Source: Thioalkalivibrio sp. XN8 (GTDB lineage: Bacteria; Pseudomonadota; Gammaproteobacteria; Steroidobacterales; XN24). From it: a stretch of DNA of 64,000 bases. Positions within the stretch are counted from its first letter, which is position 1. The number at the start of each line of letters is the position of its first letter. The translations under genes were made by a program, and so were the position numbers. Shown here one piece after another: positions 45,087 to 54,855 of this stretch. Under the pieces are notes generated by a model. The model searched no databases. It was not told the DNA's origin and was given only the letters and a program-made list of their open reading frames with translations. The stretch lies in the NCBI RefSeq assembly GCF_011058255.1, contig NZ_JAALFH010000066.1:180296-244295 (forward strand), given 5' to 3'.

Positions 45087-45551
45087 CTACTCGACGTCGA
45101 AATGGAAGGTCACGGACCGTGCCGGCGCCGCGCCGCCAAGGGGCTGCAGGTAGTCGAACACCAGGTGCGCGTGACCGGGCTCGAGGGCGACGAAGCGCCA
45201 GGTCTCGGTGCCCGGGCCGTCCGCCGGTCCGGCCTCGTAGTGCGGCATGCCGTCCGTGCGCATCACGGGCAACACGTTCTCCGCGGGGATCCAGGTGAAG
45301 CCGCTGCCCCGGTCGGCCGGTAACCGGACTTCGACCACTTCGTCCCGCTGCAGGCGCACGGCCCGGCCGTCGTCGGCGTCGGTGAGGACCACCACCGGCA
45401 CGGGAACCATGGCAGGCTCGCGCGCCGGGGCCGTGGCTGCCGCTGGCGCGGCGGCCGGGGCCGGGGCCGGGGCCGGGGGCGGGGCCTGCTCGGGACTGCA
45501 TGCGGCCAGCGTGAGCAGCGCTGCGCAGAGGACGGGTATGCGGCGGAACAT
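45087..45551 (-). CDS. Chagasin-like (I42) cysteine-protease-inhibitor family lipoprotein
   Basis: 154 residues. GGAGGT stands 9 bases before the ATG at 45551. The in-frame ATG at 45569 overlaps that site and is rejected. Lipobox LAAC gives Cys18, and a Pro/Ala-rich linker spans 22-50. The I42 fold has DEVVEVRLPADRGSGFTW, whose GSGFTW (82-87) replaces the NPTTGY-x-W inhibitory loop of chagasin, then a strand HAHLVFDYLQPLG. It may protect the envelope from cysteine proteases. It lies 21 bases after cysK. Confidence 0.8.
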   Translation of the reverse strand: MFRRIPVLCAALLTLAACSPEQAPPPAPAPAPAAAPAAATAPAREPAMVPVPVVVLTDADDGRAVRLQRDEVVEVRLPADRGSGFTWIPAENVLPVMRTDGMPHYEAGPADGPGTETWRFVALEPGHAHLVFDYLQPLGGAAPARSVTFHFDVE

Positions 45552-45572
45552 GATGGCGTGACCTCCCATGGC

Positions 45573-46529
45573 TCAACCCAGCCCCGCCAGCCAGTCGTCG
45601 TCGGAGGCTTCGCTGATGTCCTCGAACAGGTAGGTGCTGAGGTAGCGTTCCCCCGTGTCCGGCAGCATCGCTAGCAGGACGGCGCCCGGTTCCGCGCGCT
45701 CCGCCACCTTGAGGGCCGCCGCGAGCGTGCCGCCCGCCGACAGGCCGACGAGGATGCCCTCCTCGACGGCCAGCGCCCGCGCGCAATCCCGCGACTCCTC
45801 GTCGGTGACCGTGACCAGCTCGTCGAACACGTCGCGGTTGAGCACCTTGGGGATGAAGTCGGGGGTCCAGCCCTGGATCTTGTGCGGCTGCCATTCCTTG
45901 CCGCCGAGCAGGGACGCGCCGGCCGGCTCGGTGGCGACGATCTTCGTTTCCGGCCGCGCCAGCCGGATGACCTCGCCGGCGCCGGTCAGGGTGCCGCCCG
46001 TGCCCCAGCCGCTGACCCAGTAGTCCAGGCGCCGCCCGGCGAAGTCGCGCAGGATCTCCGGTCCGGTGGTGTTGCGATGGAAGGCCGGGTTGGCCTCGTT
46101 CTCGAACTGGCGGGCGAGGAACCAGCCGTGCTTCGCCGCCAGCTCCTCGGCCCGGCGGACCATGCCGGTGCCGCGCTCGGCGGCGGGCGTCAGGATGACC
46201 TTTGCGCCGAGCGCCTTCATCACCCGGCGCCGTTCGATCGAGAAGGTCTCGACCATGGTCGCGACGAAGGGATAGCCCTTCGCCGCGCAGACCATCGCCA
46301 GCGCGATGCCGGTGTTGCCCGAAGTGGCCTCGATCACCGTTTGCCCGGGCTCGAGGACGCCGCGCGCCTCCGCATCCTCGATGATGGCGAAGGCGAGACG
46401 GTCCTTGACGGAGGCCATGGGATTGAAGGACTCGATCTTGACGTAAATGGTGGTGTGTTCCGGACCGATCCGGTTGAGCCGGACGACAGGCGTCGAGCCG
46501 ATGGTGCCGAGGATGTCGTCGTAGATCAT
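45573..46529 (-). CDS. cysK: Cysteine synthase (O-acetylserine sulfhydrylase)
   Basis: 318 residues. NPMASVKDRLAF holds the PLP lysine, TSGNTGIALA binds substrate/phosphate, and GWGTGGTLTGAGEVI is the phosphate cup. It makes cysteine from O-acetylserine and sulfide. CysK versus CysM class is not certain from these motifs. First gene of a minus-strand group with the inhibitor lipoprotein and two membrane proteins. A TATCAT (46562-46567) with TTGGTT 16 bases upstream may be its promoter. Confidence 0.92.
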   Translation of the reverse strand: MIYDDILGTIGSTPVVRLNRIGPEHTTIYVKIESFNPMASVKDRLAFAIIEDAEARGVLEPGQTVIEATSGNTGIALAMVCAAKGYPFVATMVETFSIERRRVMKALGAKVILTPAAERGTGMVRRAEELAAKHGWFLARQFENEANPAFHRNTTGPEILRDFAGRRLDYWVSGWGTGGTLTGAGEVIRLARPETKIVATEPAGASLLGGKEWQPHKIQGWTPDFIPKVLNRDVFDELVTVTDEESRDCARALAVEEGILVGLSAGGTLAAALKVAERAEPGAVLLAMLPDTGERYLSTYLFEDISEASDDDWLAGLG

Positions 46530-46561
46530 TGAGTACTCCCTGCCGCGCTCCGGGCTGGCGG

Positions 46562-46589
46562 ATGATAGATTAATGCGCGGTTAAACCAA
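46562..46589 (-). promoter_or_regulatory. Possible cysK promoter
   Basis: On the minus strand TTGGTT (46589-46584), a 16-base spacer, then TATCAT (46567-46562), 33 bases before the start codon. The -35 is weak. Confidence 0.35.
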
Positions 46590-46603
46590 TAGAGGAGATG
46601 GGC

Positions 46604-47749
46604 GTGACAAAGTTCAGGCAGTTGCTCGGCCCGCTGGTGGCGGTCCTTGGCGCGGCGGCCGGACCCGCCTTCGGCGCGGCGCCGGAAATCGTGGTCGACG
46701 AGATGCGCACCCAATACCAGAAGATCCGGGTGGTGAAGCTGGCCGGCGGGCTGGAGCGGCCCTGGGCGGTCGCCTTCCTGCCTGACGGCGGTTACCTCGT
46801 CACCGAGCGTCCGGGGCGCCTGCAGCTGGTCCGCGACGGCGCCAGGACCGAGATCGGCGGGCTGCCCGAGATCACGGCCATCCGCCAGGGCGGCCTGCTC
46901 GACGTGTCGCTGCACCCCGAGTTCGAACGCAGCCCCTGGGTCTACCTGAGTTACGCCAAGGGCGGGGAGGGCGGCACGGCCCTGGCCCTCGGACGCGGCC
47001 GGCTGGAAGGCGACCGCCTGGCCGGCTTCGAGGAGATCTTCGTCCAGGACCGCTTTTCCGTACCCGGCCGCCATTACGGCTCGCGCATCGCCTGGCTGCC
47101 CGACGGCACGCTGCTGCTGAGCATCGGTGACCGCGGCGCCGAGCCGGCGCGGGCGCAGGATCTCGGCGACCATGCCGGCAAGCTGCTGCGGCTCAACGCG
47201 GACGGGTCGGTGCCCGCGGACAACCCCTTCGTCGGCCGGGAAGGCGCGCAACCGGAAATCTGGTCGCTGGGCCATCGCAACATCCAGGGCCTGGTGGTGG
47301 GGCCCGGCGCTGACGTCATCTGGGCGACTGAGCACGGCCCGCGCGGCGGCGACGAGCTGAACCGGATCGAGCCGGCCCTGAACTACGGCTGGCCGATCGT
47401 CAGCCGGGCGCGGCAGTACGGGGACGAGTCGCCCTACGGCGAGGCCCGCAGGCGCGAGGGCTTCGAGGACCCGGTCTACGAGTTCCTGCCGACGCTGGCG
47501 CCCTCGGGCCTCGCGCTGGTCACGACCGACCGTTTCCCGGCCTGGCGCGGCAACCTGCTCGCGGGCGGCCTGGTCGCCGAGCGGATTCGCCGCGTGGTCC
47601 TCGAGGACGGCGAAGTGGTGCACGAGGAAGAGCTGCTGCTCGGCGTCGTGGGCCGGATCCGGGACGTGCGGGAAGGGCCGGAGGGCCTGATCTATGTGCT
47701 GAGCGACACCGCCGACGGCGGCCTTTACCGCATCGAGCCCGTGGACTGA
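46604..47749 (+). CDS. PQQ-dependent sugar dehydrogenase (YliI-like)
   Basis: About 381 residues. The GTG at 46604 has AGGAG 6 bases before it. The ATG at 46598 directly abuts that site and is less likely. A signal peptide ends near AFGA. The six-blade propeller shows RPWAVAFLPDGGYLVTERPGRL, QGGLLDVSLHPEF, HYGSRIAWLPDG, LGHRNIQGLVVGPG and TEHGPRGGDELNRI, the soluble aldose sugar dehydrogenase / sorbosone dehydrogenase pattern. It should oxidise sugars in the periplasm if PQQ is available; no PQQ genes are in the window. Its end overlaps the convergent M48 gene by 25 bases. Confidence 0.9.
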   Translation: MTKFRQLLGPLVAVLGAAAGPAFGAAPEIVVDEMRTQYQKIRVVKLAGGLERPWAVAFLPDGGYLVTERPGRLQLVRDGARTEIGGLPEITAIRQGGLLDVSLHPEFERSPWVYLSYAKGGEGGTALALGRGRLEGDRLAGFEEIFVQDRFSVPGRHYGSRIAWLPDGTLLLSIGDRGAEPARAQDLGDHAGKLLRLNADGSVPADNPFVGREGAQPEIWSLGHRNIQGLVVGPGADVIWATEHGPRGGDELNRIEPALNYGWPIVSRARQYGDESPYGEARRREGFEDPVYEFLPTLAPSGLALVTTDRFPAWRGNLLAGGLVAERIRRVVLEDGEVVHEEELLLGVVGRIRDVREGPEGLIYVLSDTADGGLYRIEPVD

Positions 47750-49641
47750 GGATCCAGCGGGGGCATCGGCAGCCCCAGGGTCATCGCGGCGGTCCGCAGC
47801 AATTCCAGCTCGGCGCCGCGCAACACCTCGTCGTGGCTGGCGACCACGGCCAGGGCTTCCAGCAGGGCCTTGCGGTACGGCTCGGCCATCGCTGCCAGCC
47901 GCGCCGCGTGACCCGCGGTGCGTTCCCCGGCCGTCGGATCGACGGCGCTGAAGTCCGGCGTGCTCTCGGGCAGCGGAAAACCGGCTTCGCCCAGGTGCGC
48001 CACGCCCTGCTGCCAGGCGCTGCGGACCTCCGGCTCGGTTTCATGCCCTGCGCGCGCCAGCAGCGCGAGCAGCGCCAGCGCGCCTTCCGCATCCGGCGGC
48101 GCCGGCTCTTCGGGCCGCAGCCGCACCTGGATGGCGGCCGCCACGGCGGCCTCCCGCGGGGTCACCACGCCGTCGAGTTCCGTCAGGCGCTGCACCAGGT
48201 GCAGCAGGTCGCCCTGGCGCGCGGTCGGCAGGTTGTGCAAGGCCGGAGAGGCGAGGTCGAGGACCGCCAGCTGCAGCGTCGGCGACAGTTGCGCCAGGTG
48301 GCCGGCGGCCCGGGCGACGCGGTCCGCGGCCTGGCTGCCCAGGCGCGCCTCCAGCAGGGCCAGCTGGCTGTCCCGCGCCGGTTCGCCCGGCGCCAGCAGC
48401 AGGGCCAGGCAGACGGCGGCGGCGCCGTCGGGCTCGAGCACCAGCTGGTGCAGGTCGTCCGGCACCATGGCCAGCACGCGCTGCGCCATGGCCAGGTCCA
48501 CCACGCCGACCAGCATGGCCGCGGTGACCGGGTCCATGCCCGGGAGCACGCTCGCGGGCTTGCCGGCCTCCGGCGCGGCCTCCGGCGCTGGCTCCGCGGC
48601 GGGCGCCGGGACCGGCTCGGGCGGCGCCGGATCGCCCGGGCGCCACTGGGGGTCGAGCGCCTGGATCCGTTGCTCCAGGGGCGGATGGGTCGCCAGCAGG
48701 CCGGTCAGGCTGCGGCGACCCGTGGCGAACAGCATGTGGCCGATTTCTTCGCGCCGCACGGCGCGGACGGCAGAAGACAGCGGGGAGGCCGCGATGCGCT
48801 TGAGCGCGTTGGCGAGCCCCGCCGGGTTGCGCGTGAACTGGACCGCGGCGGCGTCGGCGAGCTGCTCGCGCTGGCGCGACACCGCGGCCTGCAGCAGGCG
48901 GCCGGCGAGCACGCCGACAGAGCCGAGCACCAGGATCGCGAGGCCGATGGCCATCAGGGCCGCCGCGCCGCCGCCGCCGCGGCGGCTGCTAACCCGCACG
49001 CGCTGGCCGCCGAAGGTGCCGCCGCGGAGCATCATCCGGCCGACGGTGCTGACGGCCACCAGGCCGAAGAGATATCCCATCAGCCGCGCGTTCAGGCGCA
49101 TGTCGCCATTGAGGATGTGGCTGAACTCGTGCGCCACGACGCCTTGCAGCTCGGCGCGGGAAAGCCGCTCCAGTGCCCCCCGGGTCACGGCGATGGCGGC
49201 GTCGTTGGGCTGCAGCCCGGCGGCGAAGGCATTGATGCCGGGCTCGTTCTCGAGGACGTAGACCTCGGGCACGGGGAGGCCGGCGGCGATCGCCATTTCC
49301 TCGACGACGTTGTGCAGGCGGCGGCGCAGCGGCTCGCGTTCCAGGCCCGTGACGCGCTCGCCGCCCAGCGCCAGCGCCACCGCGCCGCCGCCGCTGCGCA
49401 GCTCCCGCAGGCGCCACAGGGCCGCCAGGCCGATGAAGGCTGCGGCGACCATGGCGGCGACGGTGAACACGCCCGGCTCGAAGCCGGTGCCGAGCTGGCC
49501 TTCCGGCGCAGACATGGCGGAGAAGCCGACTGCCAGGACGAGGCCGATGGCCAGCGCGACCACGCCGGTAGCGACGGCAAAGGCGCCCAGCAGCCAGCCC
49601 GAGCGCTTGCGTGCAACCTCCTGGCGGCCGAAGAAGTCCAT
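47725..49641 (-). CDS. M48 family membrane metalloprotease
   Basis: 638 residues. Two N-terminal membrane helices (about 15-40 and 58-75) precede the zinc motif HEFSH (171-175), with NEPGINAFAAGLQPNDAAIAVT before it and the third-ligand region SRQREQLADAAAVQFTRNP. HPPLEQRIQAL closes the HtpX-like catalytic domain. The C-terminal 300 residues are an Ala/Pro-rich helical extension not found in HtpX. It is next to lemA, a frequent pairing with M48 proteases, and may act in membrane protein quality control. Confidence 0.9.
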   Translation of the reverse strand: MDFFGRQEVARKRSGWLLGAFAVATGVVALAIGLVLAVGFSAMSAPEGQLGTGFEPGVFTVAAMVAAAFIGLAALWRLRELRSGGGAVALALGGERVTGLEREPLRRRLHNVVEEMAIAAGLPVPEVYVLENEPGINAFAAGLQPNDAAIAVTRGALERLSRAELQGVVAHEFSHILNGDMRLNARLMGYLFGLVAVSTVGRMMLRGGTFGGQRVRVSSRRGGGGAAALMAIGLAILVLGSVGVLAGRLLQAAVSRQREQLADAAAVQFTRNPAGLANALKRIAASPLSSAVRAVRREEIGHMLFATGRRSLTGLLATHPPLEQRIQALDPQWRPGDPAPPEPVPAPAAEPAPEAAPEAGKPASVLPGMDPVTAAMLVGVVDLAMAQRVLAMVPDDLHQLVLEPDGAAAVCLALLLAPGEPARDSQLALLEARLGSQAADRVARAAGHLAQLSPTLQLAVLDLASPALHNLPTARQGDLLHLVQRLTELDGVVTPREAAVAAAIQVRLRPEEPAPPDAEGALALLALLARAGHETEPEVRSAWQQGVAHLGEAGFPLPESTPDFSAVDPTAGERTAGHAARLAAMAEPYRKALLEALAVVASHDEVLRGAELELLRTAAMTLGLPMPPLDPQSTGSMR

Positions 49642-49673
49642 GCCCGAGACTATCCCGGGAGCCGCTCAGGCGC

Positions 49674-50258
49674 TCAGAAGCTGACCTGGGGCACGGCGCG
49701 CTTCTCCTCAGACTCGATCTGCAGGAACGCGGCCGGTTCGAACTTGAAGGAGCCGGCGACCAGGTTGTTGGGGAAGTTCTCGCGCGTGTTGTTGTACGTC
49801 ATCACTGCGTCGTTGAAGGCCTGGCGCGCGAAGGCGACCCGGTTCTCCGTGCTCGTGAGTTCTTCCTGGAACTGCATCATGTTCCGGTCGGCCTTCAGGT
49901 CGGGGTAGGCCTCGGAGAGAGCGAACAGCCGGCCGAGGGCAGCCGACAGGCCGGATTCCGCGCTCGACAGGTCCTCGATGGCGGCGGCGTTCTCGGGCTG
50001 GGCCGACGCCTTCTTCAGGCTCTGCACGGCCCGGGTCCGGGCGGAGATCACGGCTTCCAGCGTCTCGCGCTCGTGCTTCATGTAGCCCTTTACGGCCTCC
50101 ACCAGGTTGGGGATCAGGTCGTGACGGCGCGTGAGCTGCACGTCGATCTGGGCAAAGGCGTTCTTGACGGCGTTGCGCAGGTTGACCAGCTTGTTGTAGA
50201 TGCCGATCGCCCAGACCAGGGCGGCCGCGATGATGATAAGCACGATCCAGAGTCCCAT
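49674..50258 (-). CDS. lemA: LemA family protein
   Basis: 194 residues from the ATG at 50258, with GGAGG upstream. One N-terminal membrane helix (LWIVLIIIAAALVWAIGIYN) precedes a four-helix-bundle domain: VDVQLTRRHDLIPNLVEAVK-like DVQLTRRHDLIPNLVEA, AYPDLKADRNMMQFQEELTS, ENRVAFARQAFNDAVMTYN. This is the standard LemA core. Function is unclear. LemA often accompanies M48 proteases, and here that gene begins 32 bases further downstream. Confidence 0.95.
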   Translation of the reverse strand: MGLWIVLIIIAAALVWAIGIYNKLVNLRNAVKNAFAQIDVQLTRRHDLIPNLVEAVKGYMKHERETLEAVISARTRAVQSLKKASAQPENAAAIEDLSSAESGLSAALGRLFALSEAYPDLKADRNMMQFQEELTSTENRVAFARQAFNDAVMTYNNTRENFPNNLVAGSFKFEPAAFLQIESEEKRAVPQVSF

Positions 50259-50402
50259 GACCCGTCCTCCCCGTGTGGTTGCCGGTGGAGCATACGGCAA
50301 GCGCGTTACAGGAGAAAGCGATGCCGGCAAGTTGAGCCGGGCGGCCGGCGCGCCTACCATTGCCGGCGGAATCGCTCAAGCATCGCAGGGAGAAAAGGAA
50401 TA

Positions 50403-51239
50403 ATGGAAGAAGTACAGAACCTGATCAGCCCCGAGCAGATGAACACTGCCGTGGAGTGGCTGTCCCAGTTCGGGCTCAAGGTCCTGGCTGCGGTCGTCGT
50501 CTTTATCATCGGTCGATGGCTGGCCCGTAAGATCGCGAACCTCCTGAAGCGGGGCATGGAGCGCGCCGGCACCGATCCCACCCTGATCGGCTTCGTGCGG
50601 AATATCGCCTATTTCGGCCTGCTGACCATGGTCGTGATCGCGGCGGTCGGCCAGCTCGGGGTGCAGACGACGTCCTTCATCGCGGTGCTCGGTGCCGCCG
50701 GCCTCGCCATCGGCCTGGCCCTGCAGGGGTCGCTGGCGAATTTCGCCGCGGGCGTGCTGATGATCATCTTCCGGCCGTTCAAGGCGGGCGACTACATCGA
50801 GGCGGCGGGCACCGCGGGTTCGGTGGAAGAGATCCAGCTGTTCACCACCACGCTGAAGACGCCCGACAACAAGATCGTGATCATCCCGAACGCGCAGGTC
50901 ACCGCCGGCACCATCACCAACTACTCGGCGCGCGACACGCGGCGTCTCGACCTGGTGTTCGGCGTCGGCTACGGCGACGATCTCGATCACGTCAAGCGCG
51001 TGATCACGCAGGTCCTGGCCGAGGAGCCGCGCCTGCTCAAGGAGCCCGAGCCGGTCATCGCCGTGCTCAACCTGGGCGAGAGCAGCGTCGACTTCGCGGT
51101 GCGGCCGTGGGTGAACAGCTCAGACTACTGGGGCGTGTACTTCGACCTGCAGGAAAATATGAAGAAGCGCTTCGACCAGGAAGGCATCAGCATCCCCTTC
51201 CCGCAGCGCGACCTGCACGTCTACCAAGAGGCGTCCTGA
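50403..51239 (+). CDS. mscS: Small-conductance mechanosensitive channel
   Basis: 278 residues, close to E. coli MscS. Three N-terminal helices end in the pore helix GLAIGLALQGSLANFAAGVLM, which has the Gly/Ala packing and kink. FRPFKAGDYIEA and the cytosolic vestibule domains follow (IIPNAQVTAGTITNYSARD). It releases solutes upon hypo-osmotic shock. AAGGAA precedes the ATG at 50403. The gene is divergent from lemA and is followed by a strong hairpin. Confidence 0.95.
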   Translation: MEEVQNLISPEQMNTAVEWLSQFGLKVLAAVVVFIIGRWLARKIANLLKRGMERAGTDPTLIGFVRNIAYFGLLTMVVIAAVGQLGVQTTSFIAVLGAAGLAIGLALQGSLANFAAGVLMIIFRPFKAGDYIEAAGTAGSVEEIQLFTTTLKTPDNKIVIIPNAQVTAGTITNYSARDTRRLDLVFGVGYGDDLDHVKRVITQVLAEEPRLLKEPEPVIAVLNLGESSVDFAVRPWVNSSDYWGVYFDLQENMKKRFDQEGISIPFPQRDLHVYQEAS

Positions 51240-51249
51240 GGCCATAACG

Positions 51250-51283
51250 GCGACAGCCCCGGGGTTGCCCCCGGGGCTGTCGC
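51250..51283. terminator. Bidirectional hairpin between mscS and tRNA-Pro
   Basis: A 15-bp perfect inverted repeat (51250-51264 with 51269-51283) with loop TTGC, placed between two converging genes. No long T run on either side, so efficiency is uncertain. Confidence 0.65.
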
Positions 51284-51294
51284 GGTGTCCTGAG

Positions 51295-51371
<77 letters not shown>

Positions 51372-51395
51372 ATCGTGGGCCGGGAACCGGCCGCG

Positions 51396-52409
51396 TCACG
51401 CCGTCCGGTCGACGGCGATGCGGGCGAGCGCCGCCAGGGCGTCCCTGAACTCCGAGCGGGGCAGCGTCTCGAGGGCCTCGATCGCCGCGTCCGCCTGCTC
51501 GCGCGCAAGCCGCGCAGTGTAGTGGAGGGCCCCGGTCGATTCAATAGCGTTGTGGATCGCCCCGAGCTCCTCGAGGCCGCCGTGCTCGATGACGGCGCGG
51601 ATCAGCTCGCGCTCCGCCGCGGAGCCCAGTTCCATGGCGCGGATCAGGGGCAGCGTGGGCTTGCCCTCGGCGAGGTCGTCGCCGATGTTCTTGCCCATCG
51701 CCGCGGCCGTGCCGCCGTAGTCGAGGGCGTCGTCCACCAGCTGGAAGGCGATGCCGAGACGCATGCCGTAATCCGCCAGCGCCGCCTCGGTTGCCTCGTC
51801 GGCGTCGGCGAGGATGGCCGCGACCTGCGCGCCCGCCTCGAACAGCTTGGCGGTCTTGCTGCGGATCACCTCGAAGTAGCGGGTCTCGTCGGTGTCCGGG
51901 TCGTTGCAGTTCATCAGCTGCAGGACCTCGCCCTCGGCGATGGTGTTGGTGGCGTCGGCCATCACTTCCATGACCCGCATCCGGCCGATGCGGACCATCA
52001 TCTGGAAAGCGCGGGAATACAGGAAGTCGCCCACCAGCACGCTGGCCTCGTTGCCGAACACGGCATTGGCCGTGTCCCGGCCGCGACGCAGCTCGGAGCT
52101 GTCCACCACGTCGTCGTGCAGCAGGGTGGCGGTGTGAATGAACTCGACGATGGCGCTGGCCTCGACATGGTGTTCGCCCTGGTAGCCGCAGGCCCGGGCC
52201 GCCAGCAGGACCAGCAGCGGGCGCAGCCGCTTGCCGCCGCCGGCCACGATGTAGCGCGCCACCTGGTCGACCAGCGCCACGTCGCTGCGGAGGCTGGCCA
52301 CGATGCAGCGATCCAGCGCCTCGAGGTCGGCGGCGACCGGGGTGCGGACGTCTTCGATGCTGGGCGCTGCGACCGCGGCGTCGGCGGGGGCAGTGGCGGG
52401 GTCAGGCAT
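51396..52409 (-). CDS. ispB: Polyprenyl (octaprenyl) diphosphate synthase
   Basis: 337 residues. The E-type prenyltransferase has [15 protein letters not shown], first Asp-rich motif LLHDDVVD, and second motif [11 protein letters not shown] followed by [15 protein letters not shown]. It makes the ubiquinone side chain. The ATG at 52409 starts after the frame leaves the palindromic intergenic region. Divergence from rplU-rpmA-obgE is the arrangement of many gammaproteobacteria. Confidence 0.94.
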   Translation of the reverse strand: MPDPATAPADAAVAAPSIEDVRTPVAADLEALDRCIVASLRSDVALVDQVARYIVAGGGKRLRPLLVLLAARACGYQGEHHVEASAIVEFIHTATLLHDDVVDSSELRRGRDTANAVFGNEASVLVGDFLYSRAFQMMVRIGRMRVMEVMADATNTIAEGEVLQLMNCNDPDTDETRYFEVIRSKTAKLFEAGAQVAAILADADEATEAALADYGMRLGIAFQLVDDALDYGGTAAAMGKNIGDDLAEGKPTLPLIRAMELGSAAERELIRAVIEHGGLEELGAIHNAIESTGALHYTARLAREQADAAIEALETLPRSEFRDALAALARIAVDRTA

Positions 52410-52480
52410 GGTATCGGCTGGTCGAGGGGCGCGGCCCGGGATGGCTATTATCGCGAATCCGGGCCGGCGCGGCAGCCCCG

Positions 52481-52521
52481 CCGGGACCGGTCCTGGGGAC
52501 AGTCCCCAGGACCGGTCCCGG
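52481..52521. repeat. 41-nt perfect inverted repeat between ispB and rplU
   Basis: Arms of 20 bases (52481-52500 and 52502-52521) match perfectly around a single central A. The core is GGGGACAGTCCCC. It ends 3 bases before the rplU -35 and lies about 70 bases before the ispB start. It looks like a REP-type or cruciform element rather than a terminator, since no T run follows and it sits between divergent promoters. Confidence 0.9.
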
Positions 52522-52524
52522 CAA

Positions 52525-52553
52525 TTGACCCGGGGGCTTGCAGCCAATACAAT
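52525..52553 (+). promoter_or_regulatory. Predicted rplU-rpmA promoter
   Basis: TTGACC (52525-52530), 17-base spacer, TACAAT (52548-52553). Both hexamers match the sigma-70 consensus at 5 of 6. The start of transcription would be near 52560, giving a leader of about 46 bases. Confidence 0.8.
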
Positions 52554-52605
52554 GCACGGCTTTCTCCGGGCCAGTTCGGCCGGTTACTGTTTTCCAGGAG
52601 CAACC

Positions 52606-52920
52606 ATGTACGCCGTGATCGCCACAGGCGGTAAGCAATACAGGGTCAGCGAGGGCGCGGTCCTGCGGGTCGAGAAGCTCGACGCCGAGGAAGGCGCCAG
52701 CGTCGAATTCGACCAGGTCCTCCTGGTCGGCGACGGCGACCAGGTCAGCGTCGGCAAGCCCTATCTCGAGGGCGGCAAGGTGCAGGCCACCGTCATGGCC
52801 CAGGGCAAGGCCCGGAAGGTCGAGATCGTCAAGTTCCACCGCCGCAAAAATTACCGGCGGACCAAGGGCCATCGGCAGCAGTTCACCCAGGTCAAGATCA
52901 CCGGGATCGTCGGCGGCTGA
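52606..52920 (+). CDS. rplU: 50S ribosomal protein L21
   Basis: 104 residues: [20 protein letters not shown] at the start, [20 protein letters not shown] near the end, the L21 signature. CAGGAG precedes the ATG. Followed by rpmA after 27 bases, the near-universal L21-L27 order. Confidence 0.98.
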   Translation: MYAVIATGGKQYRVSEGAVLRVEKLDAEEGASVEFDQVLLVGDGDQVSVGKPYLEGGKVQATVMAQGKARKVEIVKFHRRKNYRRTKGHRQQFTQVKITGIVGG

Positions 52921-52947
52921 GCCGGGATCGCGGGGAGGTAAGGGCAA

Positions 52948-54322
<1,375 letters not shown>

Positions 54323-54340
54323 AAGCCCTCGGGCACGAAA

Positions 54341-54361
54341 AAGCCGGCGCTGGGCCGGCTT
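54341..54361. terminator. Terminator between obgE and rpsT
   Basis: An 8-bp stem AAGCCGGC/GCCGGCTT (54341-54348 with 54354-54361) with a 5-base loop. On the minus strand it continues into TTTTT, making it a good terminator for rpsT. On the plus strand it may stop obgE less well. Confidence 0.8.
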
Positions 54362-54388
54362 GCTTCGGTCAGGCTGGGCGCGGCTGCG

Positions 54389-54655
54389 TCAGGCCGACAG
54401 GTCCTTGATGCGGGCGTTGAGCCGGCTCTTGTGCCGCGCCGCCTTGTTCTTGTGGACGATGCCCTTGTTCACCATCGAGTCCAGCACCGGCATGGCGGCC
54501 TTGTAGCTGGCCTCGGCGGCGGCGCGGTCGCCCGACTCGATGGCCGTGATGACCCGCTTCAGGTAAGTGCGCATCTTGGAGCGCAGCGCCATGTTGTGGG
54601 CCCGGTTCTTGACGCTCTGGCGAGCGCGCTTCTGGGCCGACTTGATGTTAGCCAA
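54389..54655 (-). CDS. rpsT: 30S ribosomal protein S20
   Basis: 88 residues beginning [20 protein letters not shown] after the initiator. The start codon is TTG at 54655-54653; no ATG or GTG is available at the conserved N-terminus. E. coli rpsT also starts with UUG, which is linked to its autoregulation. [19 protein letters not shown] is the conserved C-terminus. The longer upstream frame is not part of the protein. Confidence 0.96.
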   Translation of the reverse strand: MANIKSAQKRARQSVKNRAHNMALRSKMRTYLKRVITAIESGDRAAAEASYKAAMPVLDSMVNKGIVHKNKAARHKSRLNARIKDLSA

Positions 54656-54855
54656 GGTATGGACTCCCGTTGAATCTGGTGCAGCGCACGGGCCGGGGCC
54701 CGCCGCGAGAAGCCGCATATCGTCCCCGAGCGGGCGCGCGATGTCAAGGTCGGAAGCGCCCGCGGCGTGGTGCAGCAGGCCCCGACGGTTGCTAGAATCT
54801 GCGCCCCGCGGCGGCGCGACTCCACCGCGCCGTCCGGCTCGAAAGAGAGAGCACC

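Noticed and set aside
52481..52521. Inverted repeat as a rho-independent terminator
   Set aside because: It lies between divergent promoters, with no gene end near and no T run.
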